Assembly (NCBI GenBank): GCA_934569225.1
Contig: CAKTKC010000020.1
Location: 1 to 57,620, forward strand
DNA: 57,620 bases
DNA from: an uncultured Oscillospiraceae bacterium
Lineage (GTDB): Bacteria > Bacillota > Clostridia > Oscillospirales > Oscillospiraceae
Reading direction: 5' to 3'
This document shows, in pieces, positions 14,578-24,696 of the stretch. Within the stretch, counting starts at the first letter, position 1. Each line of letters opens with the position of its first letter. The position numbers were made by a program, and so were the translations under genes. The notes beneath the pieces were generated by a model that searched no databases, was not told where the DNA came from, and saw nothing but the letters and a program-made list of their open reading frames with translations.

Positions 14578-15891
14578 ATGTATTCATCTGCCTATGTGTG
14601 GGCAAAGGTTTTAAGCCATATGGAAGAGCGGCTGGGGGCTGTCACCGTTTCGGCATGGTTCGACGATGCCGAGGTGGTGGAGCTGAACGAGAACAATCTG
14701 ATTCTGTACTCCCCCTCGGATTTCCGCCGGGAGATCATTCGCCGCCGCTGCACCGATTACATTCAGGACGCGCTGAAGGAAGTGTTCAATTCCGACGCGA
14801 AGCTGATGGTCTTCGGTGACGAGGAGCTGGACGCCTTCAAGCAGAAGGGGAAAAGCGTCTCCTCCATGGACTTCAATCCCCAGTTTACCTTTGACAACTT
14901 CGTTGTCGGCCCCTCCAACCGCTTCGCCCACAGCGCGGCCATCGCCGTTTCCAAAACCCCCGGGCAGGTGTATAACCCCCTGTTCCTTTACGGCCCTCCC
15001 GGCGTGGGCAAGACCCACCTGCTGTACGCCATCGCCAATGGCATCCGCAAGGAAAACCCTGACGCCAACATCGTCTACATCAAGGGCGACCAATTTACCA
15101 ATGAGCTGATTGCCGCCATTCAGAACGGCAAGAATATTGAATTCCGCAGCAAATACCGGGAAGCCGACCTGTTTCTGATCGATGACGTGCAGTTCATCGC
15201 CGGTAAGGAATCCACCCAGGAGGAATTCTTCCATACCTTCAATAAGCTCTACGAGGAACATAAGCAGATCGTCATGACCTCCGACCGGAAGCCCAGCGAC
15301 ATGCTGACGCTGGAGGATCGGTTGAAGACCCGGTTTGAGTGGGGCTTGCTTGCGGACATCCAGCCGCCGGATTATGAGACCCGTATGGCCATTCTGAAAA
15401 ACAAGGCCAAAAATCTGGGGCTGAATCTTTCCGACGACGTGTGCAACTATATTGCCATCAACGTCACCAACAATGTCCGGCAGATCGAGGGTACGGTCAA
15501 GAAGATTCTGGCCTATCGCGACCTGAACAACATGCCGCTGGATCTTCCCAATATTTCCCGGGCCATCGATGATATGTTCAAGAGCGAGGGCAACGCCCTG
15601 CCCACCCCCAGCCTGATCATCAGTCAGGTGTGCAAGTTTTATTCCATCGACGAGGTGGTTCTGAGGGGTACCCAGAAAAACAAAGGCACTGCCGAAGCCC
15701 GGCAGATTGCCATGTATCTGATCCGCAAGCTCACCAACCTGAGCCTGCCGGACATCGGCAAGGAATTTGCCCGGGATCACTCCACGGTATTGTACGCCAT
15801 CCGGAAAGTCGAAGTCGCGCTGAAAAACGGAGACACCACCATGCAGAACAATATCCGGGACATCACCGCGAATATCAATTCCTGTCTGTAA
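14578..15891 (+). CDS. dnaA: Chromosomal replication initiator DnaA
   Basis: A 437-residue protein with the four DnaA domains: N-terminal protein-contact domain (1-80), a short linker, the AAA+ core, and the C-terminal DNA-binding domain. Walker A is GPPGVGKTH and Walker B is LIDDVQF. The DnaA signature reads GKEFARDHSTVLYAIRKVE. It binds DnaA boxes and melts oriC. AAAGGAG lies before the ATG. It is slightly shorter than the B. subtilis protein because domain II is short. Confidence 0.98.
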   Translation: MYSSAYVWAKVLSHMEERLGAVTVSAWFDDAEVVELNENNLILYSPSDFRREIIRRRCTDYIQDALKEVFNSDAKLMVFGDEELDAFKQKGKSVSSMDFNPQFTFDNFVVGPSNRFAHSAAIAVSKTPGQVYNPLFLYGPPGVGKTHLLYAIANGIRKENPDANIVYIKGDQFTNELIAAIQNGKNIEFRSKYREADLFLIDDVQFIAGKESTQEEFFHTFNKLYEEHKQIVMTSDRKPSDMLTLEDRLKTRFEWGLLADIQPPDYETRMAILKNKAKNLGLNLSDDVCNYIAINVTNNVRQIEGTVKKILAYRDLNNMPLDLPNISRAIDDMFKSEGNALPTPSLIISQVCKFYSIDEVVLRGTQKNKGTAEARQIAMYLIRKLTNLSLPDIGKEFARDHSTVLYAIRKVEVALKNGDTTMQNNIRDITANINSCL

Positions 15892-16146
15892 CTGCGTCTT
15901 CATTTTCTCCACAGCCCCTGTGGAATGTGGAAATGTCCGTTGTGGATAAGTTGCACCCGGTCTGGGTCTTCACAGCCCCTGTGGAAAAAGGAAGAATTGT
16001 TCACATTGGGCTGTGGATAAAAAAGACTTGCGGCGCTAGAGAAAAAGGCAGTTATCCACATAAGTTTGTACTACCACTGTTATTACTACCTGAACTTATT
16101 GATAGAGAAATATATCTGATAAAATCAGAAAGAAAGGATTTTGACT
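15892..16146 (+). other. oriC: oriC: DnaA-box cluster between dnaA and dnaN
   Basis: Perfect DnaA boxes occur at 15941-15949 (TGTGGATAA), 16012-16020 (TGTGGATAA) and 16052-16060 (TTATCCACA). Near matches are at 15905-15913 (TTCTCCACA) and 15980-15988 (TGTGGAAAA). After the last box come CTA CCA CTG TTA TTA CTA (16071-16088), a DnaA-trio-like run, then an AT-rich segment. This is the layout of a Firmicutes basal unwinding region. A TAAAAT at about 16117 may be the dnaN promoter -10. Confidence 0.93.
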
Positions 16147-17256
16147 ATGCGTTTTACCTGTGAAAAAAATATGCTGGTCACGGGACTGAATATTGCAGGA
16201 CGTACCGTCGCCCAGAAGAGCAGTCTTTCCGTCATCGAAGGAATCCTCTGCAAGGCCGGACAGGGACTGAGCCTCACCGGTTATAATATGGAAACCGCCA
16301 TCACCTATGAAATTGATGCAGACGTGTCCGACATGGGACAGTGCATTCTCCCGGCGAAGCTGTTCGGCGATATCGTCCGCCGTCTGCCGGAGGGGCCGGT
16401 GACCGTGGTGGTGGACGAGAACTATAAGGTCTCCATCCGGGCGGGGTACGCTTCCTTTACCATTTCCGCCGAGTCCGCCGAGGATTATCCGGAGCTGCCG
16501 GACGTGGGCGACGGCCGGGAAATCTATATCCCCCAGAACAAGCTGAAAGAGCTGATCTCCGGCACCATTTTCGCTGTCAGCGAAAATCAGGGTCGGCCGA
16601 TTCATACCGGCGTAAAATTTGAGGTGACGAATGACGCCATCACCGCCGTGGCCGTGGACGGATTCCGCCTTGCCCGGCGCACCTTCCACCCGGAAGAGGG
16701 CACCGGACGGGAGCTGAATTTCGTGGTTCCTGCCGCGGGATTGAAGGAAGTGGAGAAAATCCTTACGGATGTGGAGGACAACGCGGCCTTTACACTGGGC
16801 ACGAAGCACATTCTGTTTCAGGTGGGGAACGCCACGCTGGTGTGCCGCCTGCTGGAAGGCGAATTTCTGGACTGGCGGCGGGTGGTGCCTTCCAACTGCC
16901 CCATTAAAATGGTGGCAAATGTCGGTGATCTGGCATCTTCCGTGGAGCGTGTCGGCCTGATCGTGTCCGAGAAGTACAAAAGCCCTGTGCGCTGTGTGTT
17001 CGGCAATCAGGAGCTGCTGATGCGCACCAGCACCACCATTGGCGCGGCGGAGGATCGCTGCTCCCTGGCCGGGGACGGACAGGAGCTGGAAATCGGCTTC
17101 AACGTCCGGTATCTGGCGGAAGCCCTGCGGGTGATCCCTTCGGAGGAGGTCACGCTGGAGCTGACCAACGGCTTAAGCCCCATCGTCCTTACCCCCGTGG
17201 ACGAGAAGGAAGACTTTGCCTACATGGTGCTGCCCGTCCGGATCAAGAACGGCTGA
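16147..17256 (+). CDS. dnaN: DNA polymerase III beta subunit (sliding clamp)
   Basis: A 369-residue clamp protein with three similar domains of about 120 residues. It begins MRFTCEKNMLVTGLNI and ends YMVLPVRIKNG, typical of DnaN. It tethers polymerase to DNA. The ATG at 16147 has AAAGGA 9 bases upstream; an in-frame TTG at 16141 is closer to that site and rejected. It follows oriC and is followed by rlbA after 16 bases. Confidence 0.97.
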   Translation: MRFTCEKNMLVTGLNIAGRTVAQKSSLSVIEGILCKAGQGLSLTGYNMETAITYEIDADVSDMGQCILPAKLFGDIVRRLPEGPVTVVVDENYKVSIRAGYASFTISAESAEDYPELPDVGDGREIYIPQNKLKELISGTIFAVSENQGRPIHTGVKFEVTNDAITAVAVDGFRLARRTFHPEEGTGRELNFVVPAAGLKEVEKILTDVEDNAAFTLGTKHILFQVGNATLVCRLLEGEFLDWRRVVPSNCPIKMVANVGDLASSVERVGLIVSEKYKSPVRCVFGNQELLMRTSTTIGAAEDRCSLAGDGQELEIGFNVRYLAEALRVIPSEEVTLELTNGLSPIVLTPVDEKEDFAYMVLPVRIKNG

Positions 17257-17272
17257 GCGAAGGAGTCGGCTT

Positions 17273-17524
17273 ATGAAGGTAGTCGTCAAAAAGAAGGATA
17301 ACGTCATTCCTGTGGCAATTACCACGGAATATATCAAATTACAGGACGCCATGAAGCTGGCGAACGCGGCGGAAACCGGCGGCGAGGCTAAGCTGATGAT
17401 CCAGGAGGGACAAATCCTGGTCAACGGCGAAATCTGCCAGATGCGGGGCAAGAAGCTGCGCCCCGGCGACCGGTTCGTCTGCGACTCTCAGGCGTACCAG
17501 ATCATCACCCATGAATCTGAATGA
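17273..17524 (+). CDS. rlbA: S4-domain protein RlbA/YaaA
   Basis: An 83-residue S4-like RNA-binding protein. It reads ITTEYIKLQDAMKLAN, then GGEAKLMIQEGQILVNGE and KLRPGDRF. The family is always found between dnaN and recF in Firmicutes and has been linked to ribosome biogenesis. AAGGAG lies 7 bases before the ATG. It overlaps the recF start by 14 bases, so translation is coupled. Confidence 0.93.
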   Translation: MKVVVKKKDNVIPVAITTEYIKLQDAMKLANAAETGGEAKLMIQEGQILVNGEICQMRGKKLRPGDRFVCDSQAYQIITHESE

Positions 17525-18614
17525 GCTGAAGCTCCGGTCTTTCCGAAATTATCGGGAAATCGCGGCGCAGTTTGACCCCGGCGTCAACCTGATCGTGGGA
17601 GACAACGCCCAGGGGAAAACCAACCTGCTGGAGGCTATCAGCTATCTTGGCAGCGGAAAAAGCTTCCGGGCGCAGAAAACCTCGGAAATGGTGCGGTTTC
17701 AGGAAGATTTCGGAGAAATCGAAGGGTCGGTCTTCTCCCAGGAGCGGCAGCAGAGCATCCGATGGATTCTGTTCCCCGGCTCCCGTCCCCGGCAGCTGTG
17801 GCTGAATGGGGCAAAGAAGAAAACCGCCGGGGAAATCGCCGGGGTGCTGCCCACGGTGCTGTTCTGTCCGGAAGACCTGATGATCCTGAAAATGGGCGCG
17901 GGCCAGCGGCGGCGGTTCGGCGATCTGGCGCTGTGCGCCCTCCGGCCGAACTACGACGCAGCACTGACGGAGTACAACCGGATTCTGGAACAGAAAAGCC
18001 ACATTCTGAAAGATCATTTTGAAAATCCCGGTATTCTGGAAATTCTTCCGGAATACAATACCCGGCTGTGCCAGGTGGGCGCGCTGCTGATCTCCTACCG
18101 GGCGCGATTTTACGACAGTCTGGGTAAGGCCGCGGCCAATTACCATAACCAATTTTCCGGGGGAGCGGAGGATTTTACCCTCAGCTATAAGACCGTCTCC
18201 ACGGTGGTTGACCCCTTTGCGCCCATCCCGGAACTGACCCATAATTTACTCGACCATCTGCAAAGCCACAGCCGGGCGGAGCTGGAAACGGCGCAGTGCC
18301 TGACAGGCCCCCACAAGGACGATTTTACCGTGAGTCTGTCCGGCATCGACCTGAAAGCCTACGGCTCTCAGGGTCAGACCCGGACGGCGGCTATCAGCTT
18401 GAAGCTTGCCCAGCGGGAGCTGATGGCGCGGGAATGGGGCGAAGAGCCGGTTCTGCTGCTGGACGACGTGCTGTCCGAGCTTGATCCCGGGCGGCAGGAC
18501 TTTGTACTGAATAAAATCGTCTCCGGCCAGGTGTTCATCACCTGCTGCGAGCCGGGACGGTTCACCAAACTGGGAAGAACGATTCAGGTAGAAAACGGAA
18601 GCATTCGCGAATAA
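17511..18614 (+). CDS. recF: DNA replication and repair protein RecF
   Basis: A 367-residue SMC-like ATPase. The Walker A motif GDNAQGKTN lies at about residues 30-38. A signature region is seen around TGPHKDDF, and Walker B reads LLLDDVLSELD. It loads RecA at gaps with RecO and RecR. It overlaps rlbA at its start and is followed by gyrB after 28 bases. Confidence 0.96.
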   Translation: MNLNELKLRSFRNYREIAAQFDPGVNLIVGDNAQGKTNLLEAISYLGSGKSFRAQKTSEMVRFQEDFGEIEGSVFSQERQQSIRWILFPGSRPRQLWLNGAKKKTAGEIAGVLPTVLFCPEDLMILKMGAGQRRRFGDLALCALRPNYDAALTEYNRILEQKSHILKDHFENPGILEILPEYNTRLCQVGALLISYRARFYDSLGKAAANYHNQFSGGAEDFTLSYKTVSTVVDPFAPIPELTHNLLDHLQSHSRAELETAQCLTGPHKDDFTVSLSGIDLKAYGSQGQTRTAAISLKLAQRELMAREWGEEPVLLLDDVLSELDPGRQDFVLNKIVSGQVFITCCEPGRFTKLGRTIQVENGSIRE

Positions 18615-18642
18615 TTGAAGCATATCACGCAGGAGGGCATAT

Positions 18643-20574
18643 ATGTCTGACGAAACGAAAGTAACACAGGAATACGGCGCGGAGCAGATTCAGGTTCTGG
18701 AGGGTCTGGAAGCGGTGCGCAAAAGACCCGGTATGTATATCGGCTCTACCTCCTCCTCCGGTCTGCACCACCTGGTCTATGAGATCGTGGACAACGCCAT
18801 TGACGAAGCGCTGGCCGGATACTGTAAGCATATTACCGTGACCATCAATCCCGGCAATTCCATAACCGTCACCGACGACGGCCGTGGTATCCCCGTGGAC
18901 ATCCAGCCCCAGACCGGACGTCCGGCCTTGGAGGTCGTGTATACCGTGCTCCACGCCGGCGGCAAGTTCGGCGGCGGCGGCTATAAGGTCTCCGGCGGCC
19001 TGCATGGCGTGGGCGCGTCCGTCGTCAACGCTCTGAGCGAGTGGCTGCGGGTGCGGGTTCACAAAAACGGCAGCATCTACGAAATGAAGTTCGCCCGGGG
19101 CAACATCACCCAGGAGATGAAGATCGTCGGCAAAACCGACAAGACCGGCACGGAGGTCACCTTCCAGCCCGACCCGGAGATGTTCGACAGTCTTGTCTAT
19201 GACTACGAAGTCCTCCACGAGCGGATGCGGGAGGAAGCCTTTCTGAACGCGGGTCTGACCATCACCATCACCGACGACCGGGACGATGAAAAGCAGATCA
19301 GCGAGACCATGTGCTACGAGGGCGGCATCCGGGAGTTTGCCGTCTGGTGCAACCGGAACAAGACGCCCCTGTGCGAGGACGTTATCTATATGAGCGGCAG
19401 CAAGGGCGACGCCTCCGCCGAGATCGCCGTGCAGTATAACGACGGCTACAACGAATTTCTGTTGTCCTTTGCCAACGACGTGCGCACGCCGGAGGGCGGT
19501 ATGCACGAGACCGGCTTCAAAACCGCGCTGACCCGTGTTCTCAACGCCTACGGCGTGAAGAACGGCATTATCAAGGGCGACGACAAGGTTTCCGGCGAAG
19601 ACTGCCGGGAGGGCATCACCGCTATTATTTCCGTCAAGCTCACCGACGCCCAGTTCGAGGGTCAGACCAAAGCCAAGCTGGGCAACGCCTATATCCGTAC
19701 TCTGGTCGATCAGGTGGTAAACGACCAGCTGACCACCTATTTTGAGGAACACCCCGCCGTCGCCAAGGCCGTGCTGGATAAGGCCATGATGGCCAACCGC
19801 GCCCGGGAGGCCGCCCGGAAAGCCCGGGAATCCATCCGCCGCAAGACGGGGCTGGAATCCGGCCAGATGCCCGACAAGCTTCAGGACTGCAACGAGCGGG
19901 ACGCCAGCCTCTGCGAAATCTACATCGTGGAGGGCGACAGCGCAGCCGGTTCCGCCATTCAGGGTCGGGACTCCCGGTTCCAGGCAATCCTGGCCATGTG
20001 GGGCAAGATGCTCAACGTGGAAAAGGCCCGGGCGGATAAGATTTACGGCAACGACAAGCTGTATCCCCTGATCGTGGCGCTGGGCGCAGGCATCGGGGAC
20101 GAATTCGACATTGAGAAGCTCCGGTATCACAAGGTCATCATCATGGCCGATGCCGATGTGGACGGCGCACATATCCGCACGCTGCTGCTGACCTTCTTCT
20201 TCCGGTATATGCGGCCGCTGATCGAGCATGGCTACGTTTACTCCGCCGTGCCGCCCCTGTACAAGCTGACGAGGGGCAAGAGCGTGAAGGTCGCCTATTC
20301 CGACGATGAGCGGGACGCGATCTCCTCCCAGATGCGCAGCGACAACCCCAACGCCAAAATCGATATTTCCCGGTTCAAGGGCCTTGGCGAAATGGACCCC
20401 CACGAGCTGTGGGAGACCACCATGGATCCGGAAAAGCGTTCTCTGCGCCGTATCACCCTGGAAGACGCCCGCCGCGCCGACGAGATTTTCACCGTTCTCA
20501 TGGGCGAGCAGGTGGAGCCGAGAAAAGACTGGATCGAGCGGAACGCGAGATATGCAGTCAATATTGACATTTGA
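18643..20574 (+). CDS. gyrB: DNA gyrase subunit B
   Basis: A 643-residue type IIA topoisomerase ATPase subunit. The GHKL domain has EIVDNAIDEA, DDGRGIPVD and GGLHGVGASVVNAL. The Toprim domain has YIVEGDSAAGSA and DADVDGAHI. The C-terminal segment ends KGLGEMDPHELWETTMD and an arginine-rich tail. Around residue 450 it reads FQAILAMWGKMLNVEKA, where most GyrB proteins have PLRGK. AGGAGG lies upstream of the ATG. It forms an operon with recF and gyrA. Confidence 0.97.
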   Translation: MSDETKVTQEYGAEQIQVLEGLEAVRKRPGMYIGSTSSSGLHHLVYEIVDNAIDEALAGYCKHITVTINPGNSITVTDDGRGIPVDIQPQTGRPALEVVYTVLHAGGKFGGGGYKVSGGLHGVGASVVNALSEWLRVRVHKNGSIYEMKFARGNITQEMKIVGKTDKTGTEVTFQPDPEMFDSLVYDYEVLHERMREEAFLNAGLTITITDDRDDEKQISETMCYEGGIREFAVWCNRNKTPLCEDVIYMSGSKGDASAEIAVQYNDGYNEFLLSFANDVRTPEGGMHETGFKTALTRVLNAYGVKNGIIKGDDKVSGEDCREGITAIISVKLTDAQFEGQTKAKLGNAYIRTLVDQVVNDQLTTYFEEHPAVAKAVLDKAMMANRAREAARKARESIRRKTGLESGQMPDKLQDCNERDASLCEIYIVEGDSAAGSAIQGRDSRFQAILAMWGKMLNVEKARADKIYGNDKLYPLIVALGAGIGDEFDIEKLRYHKVIIMADADVDGAHIRTLLLTFFFRYMRPLIEHGYVYSAVPPLYKLTRGKSVKVAYSDDERDAISSQMRSDNPNAKIDISRFKGLGEMDPHELWETTMDPEKRSLRRITLEDARRADEIFTVLMGEQVEPRKDWIERNARYAVNIDI

Positions 20575-20603
20575 TTTAGCAATCCTGAACTGGAGGTGCG
20601 TTT

Positions 20604-23114
20604 ATGGGACATAACCGCAGTTATAAACCCGAGGATATCCGCTTCCCCGACCAGGTGATCACAGAGTCTAACCTGGTGGACGAAATGGAGAAATCTTATA
20701 TTGAATATGCCATGTCCGTCATTGTCGGGCGGGCATTGCCGGACGTCCGGGACGGACTCAAGCCCGTTCACCGCCGGATTCTGTACACCATGTATGAAAG
20801 CGGCCTGACTTCCGACAAGCCCTTCAAAAAGTCGGCCACCTGCGTCGGCGACGTGCTGGGTAAGTACCATCCCCACGGCGACGCGTCGGTTTACGACGCC
20901 ATGGTGCGTCTTGCCCAGGACTTCTCCATGCGGTATCTGCTGGTGGACGGCCACGGCAACTTCGGCTCCGTGGACGGCGATCCCCCCGCGGCTTACCGTT
21001 ACACCGAAGCCCGTTTGAGCAAAATTTCCAACGAAATGCTCCGGGACATCGACAAGGACACCGTGGACTGGGACCCCAACTTCGACGAGACCCGGAAGGA
21101 GCCCCGCGTGCTCCCCTCCCGCTTCCCCAACCTGCTGGTCAACGGTTCCTCCGGCATCGCTGTCGGCATGGCGACCAACATTCCGCCCCACAACTTAGCG
21201 GAGGTCATTGACGCCTGTGTGTGCGTGCTGGATGACCCGGAAGCGACTCTCGCCGACCTGATGGAGCATATTTCCGGCCCGGACTTCCCTACCGGCGGCA
21301 TTATCATGGGACGCAGCGGCATCCGTGCGGCCTACGCCACCGGCCGGGGCAAGGTGGTCGTCCGCGCCCGGACGGAATTTGAGGAGCATGGCAAGGACCG
21401 GATGCGGATTATCGTCACCGAGCTTCCTTATCAGGTCAACAAGCGCCAGCTCATCAAGAACATCGCCGAGCAGGTGAAGGACAAGCGCCTGGACGGCATT
21501 TCCGACCTCCGGGACGAGACCGACCGCAACGGTATGCGCGTGGTCATCGAGCTGAAAAAGGACGCCAACCCCCAGGTCGTGCTGAACAATCTGTTCAAGC
21601 AGACGGCCTTGCAGTCCAGCTTCGGCATTATCATGCTGGCGCTGGTGGACAACCAGAAGCAGCCGAAAATTCTCTCCCTGCGGCAGATCATCGACGAGTA
21701 CCTGAAGCACCAGGAAGAAGTCCTCACCCGGCGCACCCGGTATGACCTGAAAAAAGCCCAGGAGCGGGCACATCTGCTGGAAGGTCTGCTCATTGCCCAG
21801 GATAACATTGACGAGGTCATTCACATCATCCGCTCGGCTTACGACGACGCCAAGCAGCGTTTGATGGAGCGCTTCGCTCTGGACGACGTTCAGGCACAGG
21901 CCATTCTGGACATGCGACTGAAAGCCCTCCAGGGTCTTGACCGGGAAAAACTCCAGGGCGAATACGACGAGCTGGAAGAGAAGATCAAGTATTATCTGGA
22001 GCTGCTGGCAGACGAAAACAAGCTCAAGGCCGTTCTTCGCAGTGAGATGGTCGAGATCCGGGACAAGTTCGGCGACAAGCGGAAGACCGAGATTCAGGAG
22101 ATCGAGGACGAGATCGACATCGAAGACCTGATCGAGGAGGAGACCTGCGCCTTCACGCTGTCCAACCAGGGCTACATCAAGAGAATGCCCGTGGACACCT
22201 ACCGCACCCAGAGCCGTGGCGGCCGGGGCGTCAACGCCCAGAATCTGAAGGAAGAGGATTACGTCAAGAGTCTGACCATTGCGTCTACCCACGACCACAT
22301 GCTCTTCTTTACCGATCAGGGACGGGTGCATCACCGCAAGGGCTACCAGATTCCCGAGGCAGGCCGCACCGCCCGGGGCACTGCCATTGTCAATGTGCTG
22401 CCCCTGAATCCCGGCGAGTCCGTCACCGCCATGGTGATCACCCGGGAGTTTGACGAAAATGAGTTCCTGATGATGGTTACCCGGAAGGGTACCGTCAAGC
22501 GTATCCCCTTCGTCTCCCTGAAAACCAACCGCAAGGCGGGCATCCGCGCCATCACCCTGGACGAGGACGACCACCTGATCAACGTCATCCGTACCAACGG
22601 CGACGATGACATCGTGCTTGCCACGGCCTTTGGCTATGCCATTTGCTTTAACGAGAACGACGTGCGGTGCATGGGTCGTGACGCGGCGGGTGTTCGCGGT
22701 ATTATGTTAACCGACGGGGACTATGTAGTGGGCGCGGAGAAGGCCGAGGAGGGCAAGACCCTGCTCACCGTCACCCAGAACGGCTACGGCAAGCGCACCG
22801 CTCTGACGGAGTACCTGCGCACCGGCCCCAACGGGGAAAAGCAGGCTCAGAGCCGTGGCGGCAAGGGCCTCAAGAACTACAACATCACCCCCAAGACCGG
22901 CAATGTGGCCGGATGCCGCGTGGTGGGCGAGAACGACGATGTCATGCTCATCGAAAACGGCGGCGTCATCATCCGCATTCCCGCGTCCTCCATCAACGTC
23001 TACAAGCGGGACGTCCAGGGCGTCATCGTCATGCGCATTGACGACGGCAACCAGGTGGTCTCTCTGGAGCGCGTGGAAAAGATGGACGAGGAAGAGACCG
23101 GAGAACAGGCATGA
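20604..23114 (+). CDS. gyrA: DNA gyrase subunit A
   Basis: An 836-residue gyrase A subunit. The catalytic tyrosine is Tyr133 in AAYRYTEAR. The quinolone region reads [14 protein letters not shown], with Ala94 where E. coli has Ser83. The C-terminal beta-pinwheel carries a GyrA box-like QSRGGRG at about residue 535 and a related QSRGGKG near 750. It cuts and rejoins DNA to add negative supercoils. GGAGGTG precedes the ATG. Its stop overlaps the rnhA start (ATGA). Confidence 0.97.
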   Translation: MGHNRSYKPEDIRFPDQVITESNLVDEMEKSYIEYAMSVIVGRALPDVRDGLKPVHRRILYTMYESGLTSDKPFKKSATCVGDVLGKYHPHGDASVYDAMVRLAQDFSMRYLLVDGHGNFGSVDGDPPAAYRYTEARLSKISNEMLRDIDKDTVDWDPNFDETRKEPRVLPSRFPNLLVNGSSGIAVGMATNIPPHNLAEVIDACVCVLDDPEATLADLMEHISGPDFPTGGIIMGRSGIRAAYATGRGKVVVRARTEFEEHGKDRMRIIVTELPYQVNKRQLIKNIAEQVKDKRLDGISDLRDETDRNGMRVVIELKKDANPQVVLNNLFKQTALQSSFGIIMLALVDNQKQPKILSLRQIIDEYLKHQEEVLTRRTRYDLKKAQERAHLLEGLLIAQDNIDEVIHIIRSAYDDAKQRLMERFALDDVQAQAILDMRLKALQGLDREKLQGEYDELEEKIKYYLELLADENKLKAVLRSEMVEIRDKFGDKRKTEIQEIEDEIDIEDLIEEETCAFTLSNQGYIKRMPVDTYRTQSRGGRGVNAQNLKEEDYVKSLTIASTHDHMLFFTDQGRVHHRKGYQIPEAGRTARGTAIVNVLPLNPGESVTAMVITREFDENEFLMMVTRKGTVKRIPFVSLKTNRKAGIRAITLDEDDHLINVIRTNGDDDIVLATAFGYAICFNENDVRCMGRDAAGVRGIMLTDGDYVVGAEKAEEGKTLLTVTQNGYGKRTALTEYLRTGPNGEKQAQSRGGKGLKNYNITPKTGNVAGCRVVGENDDVMLIENGGVIIRIPASSINVYKRDVQGVIVMRIDDGNQVVSLERVEKMDEEETGEQA

Positions 23115-23548
23115 AAACCGTAACCCTGTACACCGACGGCGCCTGTTCCGGCAACCCCGGCCCCGGCGGCTGGGGCGCCATTCTGGAATACAACGGCGTG
23201 GAAAAGGAGCTTTCCGGCGGGGAAGACAGCACCACCAACAACCGCATGGAGCTGACGGCGGTGATCCGGGGCTTGCAGGCGCTGAAAGAGAGCTGCACCG
23301 TGGAGCTGTACAGCGACAGCAAGTACGTCATCGACGCCCTGGAAAAGGGCTGGGCGTGGGGCTGGAAAAAGCGGGGCTGGGTCAAATCCGACAAAAAGCC
23401 CGCCTTGAATTCCGACCTCTGGGAGGTTCTGCTATCCCTGACGCAGAAGCACGACGTGCATTACCACTGGGTCAAGGGACACGCGGAAAACCCGAAGAAC
23501 AACCGCTGCGACGAGCTGGCGGTCAGCGAGTGGAAGAAGCGGAAGTGA
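23111..23548 (+). CDS. rnhA: Ribonuclease HI
   Basis: A 145-residue RNase HI with all catalytic residues. These are Asp in [15 protein letters not shown], Glu in NNRMELTAV, Asp in LYSDSKYV and Asp in NNRCDELAV. It removes RNA from RNA-DNA hybrids. The start overlaps the gyrA stop by 4 bases, so it is translationally coupled. The pairing of gyrA with rnhA is not the usual Firmicutes order. Confidence 0.96.
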   Translation: MKTVTLYTDGACSGNPGPGGWGAILEYNGVEKELSGGEDSTTNNRMELTAVIRGLQALKESCTVELYSDSKYVIDALEKGWAWGWKKRGWVKSDKKPALNSDLWEVLLSLTQKHDVHYHWVKGHAENPKNNRCDELAVSEWKKRK

Positions 23549-23555
23549 GGAAGGC

Positions 23556-23798
23556 ATGTTTTTATCCATCGGCAATGACATGGCCGTCCGGGACAGGAGC
23601 ATCATCGGCATTTTTGATCTTGACAACACCTCCACCTCCAAGCGCACCCGGGAGTTTCTGAACCGGGCGGAGCGGGAGGGTGAGGTCATCCCCTGCGATG
23701 ATCTGCCCAAGTCCTTCATCCTGACGGCGGAATACGGCTTTTCCCGGGTGCATCTGACGGCGCTCAACGCTGCAACGCTGGAAAAACGGTTAAAGTAA
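23556..23798 (+). CDS. remB: DUF370 / RemB-like extracellular matrix regulator
   Basis: An 80-residue protein. It reads MFLSIGNDMAVRDRSIIGIFDLDN, then KSFILTAEYGFSRVHLTALNAATL, the RemA/RemB (YaaB) DUF370 pattern. In B. subtilis yaaB sits between recF and gyrB; here it follows rnhA at the end of the same operon. The B. subtilis homolog is linked to matrix gene control. A role in a gut Clostridium is only inferred. GTGAGGAAGG precedes the ATG. Confidence 0.85.
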   Translation: MFLSIGNDMAVRDRSIIGIFDLDNTSTSKRTREFLNRAEREGEVIPCDDLPKSFILTAEYGFSRVHLTALNAATLEKRLK

Positions 23799-23803
23799 AG
23801 ATT

Positions 23804-23971
23804 CTAAGGAACCTCTGAATAAATCGTCTGCGGCTGTGACCAGATCTTTTCCGCCCACTCTTCGGTATCGAAAACGGGGAATACACAAAGTATTCCGCCG
23901 TTTCCGGTACCTCGATTGGCCGAAAAATCTCTCGCTCACAGCTCTTGCCGATTTAATCAGAGGTTCCTTAA
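23804..23971. repeat. Long palindromic repeat, copy 3
   Basis: This 168-bp palindrome begins AAGGAACCTCTGAATAAAT and ends with the matching ATTTAATCAGAGGTTCCTTA. It is the inverse orientation of copy 2. Compared with copy 2, positions next to the tip change from AAAATAC/GTATTT to GGAATAC/GTATTCC on both arms, so pairing is kept. It is bounded by TA on both sides. It lies after remB, between convergent operons. Confidence 0.93.
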
Positions 23972-23974
23972 CGC

Positions 23975-24011
23975 AAAAAATGTGCATCTCCAATGGAGAT
24001 GCACATTTTTT
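23975..24011 (-). terminator. Terminator of upp
   Basis: TGTGCATCTCC, AAT loop, GGAGATGCACA, with A- and T-runs on both sides. The 11-bp stem is perfect and suits termination of the minus-strand operon, possibly in both directions. Confidence 0.92.
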
Positions 24012-24020
24012 CTGACTTTT

Positions 24021-24650
24021 TTACTTCGTACCGAAAATCCGGTCGCCGGCGTCGCCCAGACCGGGGACAATGTAGGCGTGCTCGTTGAGCTTCTCGTCAA
24101 CGGCGGCCAGGAAGATTTCCACGTCGGGGTGGGCTTCCTGAACCGCCTTGATGCCCTCGGGGCAGCCGATGATGTTCATCATGATGATGTTCCGGCAGCC
24201 GTGCTTTTTCAGAAAATCAATGGCCGCGACGGCGCTGCCGCCGGTTGCCAGCATGGGATCGACCACATAAACCACCCGGTTGGAGATGTCCTCCGGCAGC
24301 TTGCAGTAGTATTCCACGGGCTTGTGGGTCTCAGGGTCGCGGTACAGGCCGATGTGGCCGATCTTGGCGGAGGGAATCAGCTCCACCATGTTGTCCACCA
24401 TGCCGAGGCCGGCGCGGAGAACGGGGACGATGGCCAGCTTCTTGCCGGACAGCATCCGGCACTTGGCGGTGGCGACAGGGGTCTGCACCTCCACCTCCCG
24501 GGTGGGCAGGCTGCGGGTGGCCTCATAGCACATCAGACCGGCAATTTCGCCGACCAGCTCGCGGAATTCCTTTACGGAGGTCTTCTTGTTGCGCAGAATG
24601 GCCAGCTTATGCTGGATCAGGGGATGATCGAGGACGTGTACGTTTGCCAT
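24021..24650 (-). CDS. upp: Uracil phosphoribosyltransferase
   Basis: A 209-residue enzyme that makes UMP from uracil and PRPP. The PRPP loop reads [14 protein letters not shown]. The start [20 protein letters not shown] and the C-terminal [17 protein letters not shown] are diagnostic. The ATG at 24650 has GAAGGAG upstream; a longer frame to 24722 adds non-conserved residues. It is the last gene of the rlmA-prfA-tsaE-tsaB-upp run. Confidence 0.97.
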   Translation of the reverse strand: MANVHVLDHPLIQHKLAILRNKKTSVKEFRELVGEIAGLMCYEATRSLPTREVEVQTPVATAKCRMLSGKKLAIVPVLRAGLGMVDNMVELIPSAKIGHIGLYRDPETHKPVEYYCKLPEDISNRVVYVVDPMLATGGSAVAAIDFLKKHGCRNIIMMNIIGCPEGIKAVQEAHPDVEIFLAAVDEKLNEHAYIVPGLGDAGDRIFGTK

Positions 24651-24696
24651 GATATTTCTCCTTCTATTTACAGGGTTGAATGAATCGGCCCCGGAT

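Noticed and set aside
18625..20403. 592-codon minus-strand frame opposite gyrB
   Set aside because: It is antisense to gyrB along its full length, and shadow composition is evident.
23804..23971. Complete insertion sequence
   Set aside because: The palindrome is only 168 bp and contains no transposase frame; at most a MITE.
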